64,000 bases of DNA from Volvariella volvacea V23. Lineage: Eukaryota; Basidiomycota; Agaricomycetes; Agaricales; Pluteaceae. Below, piece by piece: positions 54,840-64,000 of this stretch (the stretch's first letter is position 1; each line of letters begins with the position of its first letter). Location: positions 2,369,428 to 2,433,427 of the forward strand of contig KB722736.1 in the NCBI GenBank assembly GCA_000349905.1. Direction: 5' to 3'. The position numbers were made by a program, and so were the translations under genes. The notes beneath the pieces are model-generated. The model did not search any database and was not told where the DNA came from. It saw only the letters and a list, made by a program, of their open reading frames with translations.

Positions 54840-56124
54840 ATGTCTGACGATGACTACCTATCCGACACGTTTCTTGTCGAAACTCCACACTCAACTGCAC
54901 CTAAAACATACAGCGCCCTACGCAAGGAAGCAAAACGGAAAGCACAGTGGCGACATGAGCAAAACAAAACCAAGGGTGTTCGACAAAGGGAATTAGAGGC
55001 ACGCGAGAGTGGTCTCAGCAAGTCACTGTTTGAGCGCGCTCGAGAGGAGGAGGAAGCAGGTCTACAATCAAGCAAAGCATTATCAATTATGATGAAAATG
55101 GGGTTTAAGCCTGGCCAGGCCCTTGGGGGTGTCGATAACAAAGAAGACAAGAGCGAAAGCTCTCATCCAGCTTCGATACAAGAAGCAAAGAATTTGGCCA
55201 GGTCGTCAAGGGCAAATGACATCGAGGATAGCTCCAGTGATTTTCATCAGACACAACCTTTACCTCTCAACGAATGGCAAGGTGAGGTTTTGCCCTCGAC
55301 ACTATCCCCTGCCTCTGATTGAGGGGTCAATAGGGAGAAAGGGAATAGGAGTCGGAAAACGGACTCGCTCACCTGGCACCGCTGAACGGGCTGCCAAACT
55401 CGCCAAGATGGCAGAGGCTGCAGATAATGCTAGCAAAAGTGATTTCAGAGAACGAACTAAGAGGGATTATGAGGCGCGCCAGGCCGAGAGCACGTTAGGT
55501 GCGTATATGTTTTGTTGCCTCAAACCCAATTCCGATGTGGTTCAGGGCCTGCTCAGCGTACTTGCGCCACTCTGGACGAGGGACATGGTATCACGGTATG
55601 CAATCCTTACCCAGCGAGGCAATGATTGACCTAAATTGACCTAGTACAATGTGCTTTGGCTGAATCTCAGCAAGCCAGAAGCATTTCCAGCGGGATTGTT
55701 GGACGCATTGAAACTACACCCCGGGACACCTGCATCAGTACCATCAAACTCCACGCAATCACAGGCGGATAAACTTCGCCACAATATGCAAAAAGATGCT
55801 CTACAACCCTTGCCCGATAGTGATGATGAGGGTCCCGAAAATGCCTCTGAGTCGTTTGCGGACTCGTTTTCACATGATACTTTGGAGGAAGCCCGTGAAT
55901 TTCTTCGTCTGCCAGTAAGTTTGTGACTGCCTTCGCCAATCTTTGCACTAATTATAACTCACCTCTACCACCCTCATCTCTTGCAGGTGCAGGATCGTTT
56001 AAAGCTGGTTCTCTCCTACCTTCGTACTCGCCACTGTTATTGTTTTTGGTGTGGCGTTCAATATCAAAGTCCAAGCGAACTCTCAGAGCAATGTCCCGGA
56101 GAAGACGAGGCGGATCACGATTGA
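54840..56124 (+). CDS. G-patch protein GPATCH11 (CENP-Y) homologue
   Basis: Exons from ATG 54840 (MSDDDYLSDTFL) to TGA 56124. The N-terminus is charged and helical (ALRKEAKRKAQWRHEQNK), followed by the G-patch SIMMKMGFKPGQALGG, continuing after an intron with GEKGIGVGKRTRSPG. The C-terminal exon contains the DUF4187 zinc-finger-like end YLRTRHCYCFWCGVQYQSPSELSEQCPGEDEADHD with its Cys pairs. This is the exact plan of GPATCH11. The human protein is linked to kinetochores and to splicing. An earlier in-frame ATG at 54756 is open but lacks the conserved start. An intron inside the G-patch has donor GTGAGG. Confidence 0.9.
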
Positions 56125-56521
56125 CTGAAGTGGTTCGTATTTGGTGCTGCGTATACATGCTATATCTTTGTCGTGGCTAGTAATTGCATACTATCCGCTG
56201 AATAGAATGAATGATGCTATGTAGCTCCAGGCATGAATTTGTGCATCAAGGCCAAACGTAGGTGAATGGAGTAGATGAAGTCGGTATGTAAGCAACGAGC
56301 TCAAAGTATCCCAAGAGATATGCAGTCGGTATGAGTGTAAAGGGCATTTTGAGGTACTAATGCTGGTGTTACAGTATCCAAGTGAAGCGCACATATAAGT
56401 CCGATGGCTGATGTGCATAGTATGAACAAGAAAAAGGAGTCCGTGAGCTCACTAATAGGTGAATAAATCCTGTTTACAGGTGTACAGTGAAAGTGAAGAA
56501 CATGGTGTGAATGCCGAAACT
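56125..56521. other. Convergent intergenic region
   Basis: 3' flanks of the GPATCH11 gene and the next minus-strand gene. Nothing else was seen. Confidence 0.5.
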
Positions 56522-57308
56522 TCACGCCAGGCGTAGAGCAGGACAACTTGAGTGACGTAGTTGTGGAAGTGAAGGAGTTGGGGGATTGGAAAGTCGGGTC
56601 GGAAACTTGTCAGAAGGTTGCAGAGAGAAGTGTGAGCCTGACATCTTCATATCCGTGCCAGGAAATACTGAGGGCGGATCCTGTTGACGAAAGACAGGCG
56701 GGAGTGTGGGTAGGATCAGTGGAACAGCGTTGGAGGAGGCTACACCCTTGAGGGGGAAGCTTGGAGATGTTGGGGAAGCTCCAGGTGTCTTTCGACGAAC
56801 GTAGATAGAGATGGGTGTATTAACGGTCAAGTCACTGGCGGAAGTACTGATGTGAATTGACAGTTTATTGCCCGCTCGCCTTTTGAGTTTAGATTGCGGG
56901 GAGATGGATGATGCCTACAGGTTGAGATTGAGTTTTGACACTTATTATGGTAGTAATGTACTTACACGGATAGGTGATTCTTCTCGATCAGAAGAAGAGG
57001 ACAACGATGAGATGCTACCCCGCCTTGAAGGAAAAGCAGACTAAGCAAAGGTAGTGTCAGAAGATATCGATTGCAACACCATTCATACGCACAGTAACAG
57101 GTGAATAGGGCGAATACCGAGACACTCGATGGCGGGAGATACAGACATCTCGCAGAGAGGTCGACATGTTCGGAGGCGACTCGTCCAATGATGCAAGTGA
57201 TGGTGATTGGGGACACGAAGGTGGCGATGGCGAGTTATCAAAAACGTTTGCGGGTTGATCAAGCCCCAATGAAGCCATAAGTTGCACAAACGAAGGGAGA
57301 GTCGTCAT
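56522..57308 (-). CDS. Ser/Pro-rich hypothetical protein
   Basis: Three exons (from ATG 57308; then SAFPSRRGSISSLSSSSDREESPIR; then ASSISPQSKLKRRAGNKLSI) give about 225 residues. The N-terminus MTTLPSFVQLMASLGLDQP is the only helical part. The rest is Ser/Pro-rich with basic patches such as RHRVSRYSPYSPV and KLKRRAGNKL, possibly phosphorylated. The middle exon is flanked by introns with donors GTGCGT and GTAAGT. No family recognised. Confidence 0.6.
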
Positions 57309-57440
57309 AGTTGAATCTTTTCGAGGATGTGAGGGGAAATTTTAATAGCCAAAGGGGCAAAAGCACGCTGAAAGCGGGCGAAGGTAGAAATCTGTGGGGG
57401 GGGGGATCTATAAAGGAATTTGCATAGTAACAGCCCCCAG

Positions 57441-58243
57441 TCATGTTGTCAAGATGGGATACAATTGCTGCCTCTCAAGTGCACCGAGGTCGTCAAAGGT
57501 ATCAGAGGTGGTCGGCAAGGCGATGTTACTGTTGCTGATTTGGGTAATGCTCCCCACCCGTCCTGACATCTCCATACTTACTCTTAACGGTTGCATTAAA
57601 TCCAGTAGTTGAGACGGCCGAGCTTTCGTTGTCAGGGTCAGGGCTTGACCGGCGGGTGCAAGTTGCTCAATTGTGCTACACAGCCTCACTAGTGCCACAG
57701 GAAGCTAGATGTAACCCTGCACACCAGCGTTAGTGACCACGAATATTATCAAATGATACACTGTCTTGCCTGTGGCTCGCGAATGCCGGCCATATCACGT
57801 ACCATGGGACGCGATATGTGCTGAGGAAAATAATCACGAGCTGTGGGGAGTAAATCCGTTGCGAGGCCAGGCGCTGGAGTCGTAAAGGGATCTGATGCGA
57901 GAAAGAAACTAGTCAGGCCTGCTGAAAGTAACAGGTACAACGAGTTGATTGCGGTGATAAGATTGTCAGCAGGACTTGTCGAGTTAGGAACGGCAACACC
58001 ATAGCAAAATCGATCGAAAGACAAGGAGAAGGGCTTCAAGTTGCTATGATGCTCCGCGCAATATGATGCAACCACGGCGCGTCGCGTCCAGGATACCAAT
58101 TTCCAGAGGTCTCCACAGTATTTTTTCAGAGATCTATAGAACAGCACCAGGCACTCCCAAGGGCATTCAAGGGCTCTCCACAACTGTGTAGCACGATCAC
58201 GTAATCGTTTGTTCATGCTTGTCCACGACAGTCTGTCTGCCAT
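57441..58243 (-). CDS. Hypothetical protein with a GC-AG intron
   Basis: Two exons (58243-57770 and 57704-57441) give 245 residues if a GC-AG intron of 65 nt is removed; the donor reads CAG|GCAAG and a good branch site CACTAAC lies inside. Without it the frame ends at once after IREPQ. The first exon starts MADRLSWTSMNKRLRDRA with Kozak context AAGATGG, then has helical segments (LWRALECPWECLVLFYRSLKK) and a hydrophobic stretch (LITAINSLYLLLSAGLTSFFL) that may be a membrane helix or core. The second exon begins LPVALVRLCSTIEQLAPAGQAL. No family recognised. The start codon lies only 43 bp from the bZIP gene start on the other strand. Confidence 0.6.
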
Positions 58244-58286
58244 CTTGGACTTGGGTTCGTAATACCTCTCACCAAAGCAAAAGCGA

Positions 58287-60100
58287 ATGACCGACGGAAA
58301 GGAGCCGAGAGAACGTAGTGTGTCTGGTGAAATCGATGTAGGCACAGTCACACCAAACAGTCATGCTGAAACCCATTGTACCCCCAAGGACTCTGATGCC
58401 GACTCCCATGCAGGAGAACAGTCTAACCCTGGAGCTGGCAAACCTGGTCGCAAGAAGAATCCAAAGTACTGTCCTTCATCCAGTCACACAGGCTATGTTG
58501 TCAGTATGCTTACGTTCTTTCATTTTAGCTCTCAAGCCGCAAGGCGAGACCAGAACCGCATTGCCCAACGTGAATTCCGCTTAAGGAAGCAACAACGGGT
58601 TGGTTTGGCGTCTGTCTCTCGTTCAGCCACAACATAATTGAACCTGCCTGTCTAGATTCGTGATTTGGAAGCTCGTGTCGAGATCCTTTCTGGGGGCAAA
58701 GATGAAGCCATGGGAGAAATGAGAAATATGTTGAAAGGTATGTAGCTCTTGCCCTTTGTTAGTACCTATCTGCTTATGTTTTGCAGATTTGATGGCAGAA
58801 AATCATACCCTTCGGAGCCTGTTGCGTAGCTTAGCGGCCTTCATTGGGGATGGTGCTGGTGGAATTCTACCCAAATTGGGCTGGGAAATGTCTGATTTCA
58901 ACAACTTTGTCAATCGGTCTGAGACCGATACCGCATGGGAGGGGTATCAACGGAGGAAGAAATTAGCAGCTCAAAGTCCAACCGCAGCATCATCGATCCC
59001 TCCCACTTCCAGTTCCAAGCGGAACCGTGAAGACGAAGCCCCTGCTACTATGAAAAAAGCCAGGACAGAACCAGAGACAGAGGCCAATCACAATTACCCC
59101 CTTCTCGTCCCAATGACACAGCCCCTTCCACCCAGTGCAGGGAATAATGTTTTCGCGCCTGCGTCTCGACAAGCCATCTACCCTGATATAATGCGCAATA
59201 CAAGTAATTCACCAATGTACATGCACCCAACATCTAACGCATCGCCTGTATCTCAGTATGGGGTATCCTCCTCAAGCATGGCCGGCTATCCAACCTCATA
59301 TGTATCCAGTGTCATGGACCAAACGATTCCGTCGATGTCGTACAACCCCACATCAAATCCCTCTATTGGTGCCCAGCAGCAACATATAGTGCCCAACAAT
59401 GCGTTACCTTCTGAGCGCTTGGAAGAAGAGGACGATTCAAACAAACATGAGGCGTACAAATTGATCCAGTAGGTTTACGGCACCAGGCTTGCTACGGGGT
59501 ACTCATTCCTGCAGCTATCACCTCGATAACTACAAGCGCAACAGTAAATACTGTTTACCATCATCCCTTCGGCCGACATTAGTTCAAAAGTAAGTTGGAA
59601 GTTGTGCGCCTTCCATACTCAGCTTAACAAAAAAATTGCAGGACAATTTCACATGGTATGGTATTGCTACTGTTAGATACCCAGCTACTGAATGTCCCCG
59701 TAGAGAGTGTCATTGACAGCATAATTCATCCAGAATTACGTGATCGAATGATTCTTCTACGTGGTATGTTCTCTTCACCATCTCTCAACTTACGCATTTT
59801 TTCTAAAAAAAGAAAAGACCGCTATGACCTTGTGGACTGTCTGATGGAGTATCGGCAGAGTGTCACAATCCATGGCGAGGACGTCCTTGCACATGCAAAC
59901 TGGGAAATCGGGGAAAAGTGGCTCAGACAATATGGGTAGGTTTTCTTCCTCTCCATTGTACCATCTTCGTAACCGCTTGCAGATTTTTAGTAGATCCAGC
60001 AGTACTGAATGTTGCAAATCGATGGAGAGCACTCCGGAAAGAACCAGAGCTCCGAATGTCCGATATAACGACAGGAGATACACCAGGATCGGCAACATAG
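58287..60100 (+). CDS. bZIP transcription factor with a DUF3425-like C-terminus
   Basis: Exons from ATG 58287 to TAG 60100. The basic region reads NSQAARRDQNRIAQREFRLRKQQR, where the N-x7-R core (NRIAQREFR) is that of Pap1/Yap-type bZIP proteins, followed by a leucine zipper (IRDLEARVEILSGG, MLKDLMAENHTLRSLLRSL). A Ser/Asn/Pro-rich middle follows. The C-terminal part, after several introns, resembles DUF3425: SLRPTLVQK, IHPELRDRMILLRG, WEIGEKWLRQYG and LNVANRWRALRKEPEL. Such pairs of bZIP and DUF3425 occur in fungal regulators. Target genes cannot be read from this sequence. The basic region is formed by splicing of an exon ending GRKKNP to SQAARRD. Confidence 0.85.
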
Positions 60101-60240
60101 CATGTCTCGATTAATGTGAATTGGTATATGAACTCTCATTCAGCGCCTCTATATATCCGGATGTATTTTTAATGCAGATAGATACCTTATGAACTGTTGT
60201 TCAATTGTCTGACAAAAAAGGGAGAAAGTGTGCTTACCCA

Positions 60241-60597
60241 CTACCAGGACGCCTTGTGAACGCCGGGAAGTTCACCTTTCAGTGCCTTCAACCTAAATTG
60301 GAACTTGGGTTGAGAGTAAGCCTCTATCCAAAAGTAGACTCTAGCTCAACGTACACGACAGAGCCCAAACTCGCCAATAATCCCCCGGCCTCGTCCGGTT
60401 TCTGTGCATCTGTTTTTCACAGTTGTCGGGCGAGCATAACGGTCAAAGGTGTTTAATTGAAGTTGTGCTTGGTGCCGGACTTGAGGGGGTAAGGTCTGGT
60501 TTCGAGCAACAAACAAGTATGCCCTCCGTGCAACCTCGTTTGAAAGCACCCCACTTCGCGCTTTCATGTCTCTCAACACTCGAATGTTCTTCCCCAT
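60241..60597 (-). CDS. MRP2: Mitochondrial ribosomal protein uS14m
   Basis: Two exons (60597-60355 and 60303-60241) give 101 residues. The start MGKNIRVLRDMKARSGVLSNE and the segment VARRAYLFVARNQTLP are S14-like; the C-terminal half has RYARPTTVKNRCTETGRGRG and FGLCRFQFRLKALKGELPGV, the S14 signature. Yeast Mrp2 is the small-subunit mitochondrial homologue. Because of the intron, the plain reading ends soon after FGLCR. The gene is divergent from the small membrane-protein gene at 60850 (252 bp between starts) and converges with bZIP. Confidence 0.93.
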
Positions 60598-60849
60598 GTT
60601 TATATGCGGGTGTGCGGTGTAAGAAGTGAGGAAGGGAAGACCAAACAAAGTCAAATTGAAAGAGACCGGCTTTGACCGGAAGCTGAGGTCCTCAACATTT
60701 TTGACTTCCTCACCCGCGACGCTTTCATTTGCGTCGAATTGCACCAGTTCGATTCTGGGACTGGATATGGGCATTGTGCCAGTATGTCGATCCCGCTTGT
60801 GCCCAACCCCCAAACTCACAAACGTCTGTCTTCAATCATCCTCAGAAAA

Positions 60850-61083
60850 ATGTCAATCCATAGAACCTTAAGATTAACGCAACGTCGTACATTCGTTTCG
60901 TCACTGTTCGGCATCACCTTTTTTGCAACGGTTCTTACCGTGTCTGCTTCGAACTTCCTGCCGTGTCCAGCGAGACCTAACAAGAGCCGTTACGCGGATG
61001 GAGACGAGCAGCCATTAGCACCAGAAGTCACTGTGGTCAAACGACCAAGACGTTGGATAGAAGAGAAACACCCCATAAATTAG
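60850..61083 (+). CDS. Small single-pass membrane protein, probably mitochondrial
   Basis: Single frame of 77 residues from ATG 60850 to TAG 61083. The N-terminus MSIHRTLRLTQRRTF is basic, a hydrophobic helix follows (VSSLFGITFFATVLTVSASNF), then LPCPARPNKSRYADGD and a charged tail ending WIEEKHPIN. The layout, basic head plus one helix plus a Cys-Pro-containing tail, is that of small inner-membrane assembly factors, but no named family was recognised. It shares the upstream region of uS14m. A longer frame upstream to 60739 exists, but its start would be inside the shared promoter. Confidence 0.6.
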   Translation: MSIHRTLRLTQRRTFVSSLFGITFFATVLTVSASNFLPCPARPNKSRYADGDEQPLAPEVTVVKRPRRWIEEKHPIN

Positions 61084-62391
61084 AGGGATTGTTGTCCCGC
61101 AGATAATAACTGTATTCAAGTGGATGTGGAAGGTGCTGTTTAGGATTCAGGTATAAGGCTATACATATAGTCCACTCAGTAAATTATCGAAATATGGTGC
61201 AAATTTAGCACGTGTGTCGGTGAAGACGCCGTCTGGACCACCAAGTCACCGTTAATTGATTGGGGCGTTCCTTGGAGTCCGATCGAATTCTCCTACACCC
61301 CGTCCCATCGGTGCAGGCGCGCATACAGCAAACGACATCAGGTAGCGATGGAAATTATGACGTGCGAGCAAACAACATTTAGCTCTATCACCCCATCAAG
61401 GCGTCCAGTTGGACAGGATATGGCTACGGCAGCCATGACGCCTGCACAGAAGCCAGGAATCGCGCACAACAAATACAGCCATCTCGAGTCTGCTCCGTGA
61501 CGTCAGCGCAGCCTCAGCATAGGAGCCATTTCGCGTGCTTTATTGGAATTAGGCTGGTCTTGACGAGCCCTTCTAAAGCCGTTGAAGGCTGGCCACGAGG
61601 ATGCCAGTATAAGATCTTGCAGCAAATCGCATCGATTGGATTTCCCGATAGAAATGTGCTTCTCCGAGATGTGTCGTCGATGCTTTTCGTGGTGATGTAC
61701 CTGCCGTTCTTGATGGCGCCAACATACAGGCACGGTTACGGGACGAGGGATCAACAACTGCAAGGGGATCAATCGCACGGAATCAGTCAGTTGCGACGCA
61801 ATGTTCCATAGGCAGCATAAAAACACGCTCACAACTCCTCTGAACTGGGCTGTGGACTTGAGCGCTGATCTCCGTGTTCGGTTTTCGTGAAATTTTGCAT
61901 TACGGCTTCATTCTAAAGGAACCACCAGAACCACTTTCTCACGTAAGGTTGTTCGTGAAACGGTGCTGAACATTTCTGTGACATATCCATACATTGGCAA
62001 ATCCACTCGGAACCACCCTCGACAGGAACAGCACGTAGGCCAACTTGCCAAGTGGTAACTTTGTTTTGTACCGCTTACGTCCCCATATATGGTACTTTTT
62101 GTTGTATGCCGACATGGGCAGAATCAACGCTGGATAGATAGCTGGGAGCAGTGGGAATGGCTAGGAAGACCAAATAGCATTATAGAAAACAAGCAAGTGC
62201 CAGAGAGGATAGGAAGAGTGAGCCCAGCAAAGGACTAGCAAGGAACGAGGCTTACATAAAGATGGAGGAACAGTTACTCAGGACGGGATAATTATACGAG
62301 GACCATCCCTGAGCCATTCTCAACATTGGGTCTCCTTCACTTTCCACCCTCCCCAACGCCCTCCTTCTCGTTGGCAACCCAATCCTTCACC
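61084..62391. other. 1.3-kb stretch without a recognisable gene
   Basis: Frames at 61497-61832 on both strands have no family resemblance. The right end must contain the promoter and leader of the kinase gene. A CACGTG core lies at 61209. No repeats or mobile-element traces were found. Confidence 0.45.
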
Positions 62392-64000
62392 ATGCCATCA
62401 CCCTCCTTTGCCCCCACCCTTCAAATCCCAACAAACTCCACCTCTCCAGACCATCTCACCACCAGCCCCGTCGACATACATCCCTCTCCACCAGGTCTGT
62501 CTGGTTCCGCTACCTGGAAGTCTGTCTTTCGTTTCCCCAACTCCTCCAAGAAGTTCAGTATCAACGGCTCCTCTCCTGCCCTCGACGCTCATTCCTCTCC
62601 CAATTCCGCCAACACAAGTCCCAATGCATCCCTTACCGCTCCTTCTAATCCTTCACTAATGCCAAATGCTCCTTTTCTTGATCAACGGTCATCATATAAT
62701 TCCTCGAATACCCACTCCACGGACTCTGTCATCGGGACCCCATCTCCTGCATACCCACCTTTCAATGAAGCCAGTGTGCAATCAAATAGTCCATATACGG
62801 ACTACTCCAAGCACAAGTCTACTGATGCCCTGGCTCCCCCTCGAATAAGGGCTCACTCCAAATCTGAGAAGCAGAAATCAGCCCTTTCACGGAATTCGCC
62901 TTCTACACCCCGCTCAAAGACCCAGGCTGATGAATCACCAGGAACTTCATATACAACTCCGACGACACCTTCTCGATCAAGAACTGGCGGTGGTGGACTC
63001 ACGCCAAAATCAGTGGGTCAATCTGCGTCGCGCTTTATTCGTCGTGTTGCCTCTGCACCCAATGCCAAGGGGCTGTTTTCTTTGACTTCGCGTTCAACTT
63101 CTACAACCAAAAATGGCTTGTTGGCACCGGCCGAACCTATACCTCCCGTTCCTTCCTTGAATGCGCATTCTCTAGAGAAGGGCACTGATTCCCTCGAAAC
63201 GTTGTCTTCGGGTTCTTCGCGGGGACGTTCATCACGGACAACACGGACAAATAGTGCTGTATCTTCAAGCAAGACAAGGTTGAGTGGTGCAAATGAAGGT
63301 GCTGGAAAGGTCGCGTTTCGACGGACATACTCGAGCAACTCGATCAAAGTTCGCGAGGTAAGTTTGCTTATCCTTGCCACCCGTGATAGCCTTTCTGAAG
63401 TGCGTGTCAAGGTTGAAGTGGGGCCTTCCAGTTTTTCAAAGCTCAAGATGCTCGGTAAAGGTGACGTTGGCAGGGTATATCTTGTCCGAGAGAAGAAGAC
63501 CGACAAGCTCTACGCAATGAAAGGTAACTCGTCCGCTGCAAAGTTCGGACACAAGACGCCTTATGCTTATGCGATTGATCCGCAGTGCTCTCAAAAAAAG
63601 AAATGATAGAGCGAAAAAAAAATCAAGCGCGCACTGACCGAGCAAGAAATCTTAGCTACAGCGAACCATCCCTTTATCGTGACCTTATACCATTCGTTCC
63701 AGTCCGAAGGCTATCTGTACTTCTGTATGGAATATTGCATGGGAGGCGAATTTTTCCGTGCCTTGCAAACGAGGCCGGGAAAATGCCTGCCAGAAGATGG
63801 CTCCAGATTTTACGCCGCGGAGGTTGTGGCTGCGCTGGAATACCTCCATCTCATGGGGTTCATCTATCGCGATCTCAAGCCCGAGAGTGTGTACCTATTT
63901 TTTATGGCTTGTCACTATCTATGAACTTATGTATATGGTCCTCGATCCTTCTAGACATCCTGCTGCATCAATCGGGTCACATAATGCTATCAGACTTTGA
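62392..64000 (+). CDS. AGC protein kinase of the flippase-kinase type (Fpk1/Kin82/Nrc2), cut by the right edge
   Basis: Exons 62392-63357, 63412-63523, 63586 to about 63890, then a further exon running off the edge. The first 320 residues are Ser/Pro/Thr-rich and disordered. The kinase part begins [15 protein letters not shown], with the glycine loop [11 protein letters not shown], the catalytic-lysine region [15 protein letters not shown], the EQEIL helix, [32 protein letters not shown], and [22 protein letters not shown], where the catalytic loop uses YRD and the metal site reads SDF, as in flippase kinases. These kinases activate lipid flippases in the plasma membrane. In the genomic text a run of nine A at 63614-63622 breaks the frame; eight A restore the expected [15 protein letters not shown]. 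Confidence 0.9.

Noticed and set aside
1..64000. A biosynthetic or defence gene cluster
   Set aside because: The neighbours are unrelated housekeeping genes, and no core enzyme such as a PKS, NRPS or terpene synthase is present.

Overview
The window is nuclear DNA of a filamentous basidiomycete, most likely an Agaricomycete. About forty protein genes are packed on both strands, most split by several short introns (roughly 45-65 nt, GT..AG) of very regular size. Several families present are typical of, or expanded in, mushroom-forming fungi (a DUF6533-type membrane protein, a DUF6593-type protein, GH128, an AhpD-like protein, an Mdm10 of the ERMES complex). I saw no rRNA, tRNA, CRISPR, transposon or secondary-metabolite cluster. 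Coordinates of split genes run from start codon to stop codon, introns included; introns were placed by eye from splice signals plus family conservation.

Layout. 1-8.2 kb: a gene running off the left edge, a Tim17-like inner-membrane protein, a DUF6533-type membrane protein in a gene-poor stretch, a Gln-rich protein, the TRAPP subunit Trs20 and a mitochondrial rhomboid protease. 8.4-20.5 kb: the microtubule regulator CLASP, an Rdx (SelW-like) protein with an 8-nt microexon, the AAA+ ATPase Pch2/TRIP13, a PPR protein, the spliceosomal protein SmG and an RGG-type disordered protein. 20.7-28.2 kb: a very dense block with Mdm10, an unrecognised conserved protein, Pkr1, the GINS subunit Psf3, a small mitochondrial protein, the TFIIIC subunit Tfc1 and ribosomal protein eL29. 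28.2-43.7 kb: looser, with an unknown intronless gene, a secreted GH125 mannosidase, a Ser-rich protein, isopropylmalate isomerase (LEU1), a two-domain chromate transporter, a C2 protein of the Fic1/Inn1 type and a small membrane protein. 43.7-56.1 kb: secreted M28 aminopeptidase, mitochondrial uL11, DUF6593 protein, AhpD-like protein, secreted GH128, a two-RRM protein and GPATCH11. 56.5-64 kb: two unknown genes, a bZIP factor, mitochondrial uS14, a small membrane protein and the start of an AGC (flippase-type) kinase that runs off the right edge.

The genes are mainly housekeeping. Mitochondrial functions recur (protein import, rhomboid processing, ERMES, two mitoribosomal proteins, PPR), and many genes sit head to head over 40-310 bp, which suggests shared promoters; a CACGTGAC element lies in four of these promoters. 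I found no convincing new biological system. The points most worth checking are the 8-nt microexon that carries the second redox cysteine of the Rdx protein, an extra A in a nine-A run that breaks the kinase frame, a likely frameshift in the unknown conserved gene at 22.4-23.4 kb, and two GC-AG introns.
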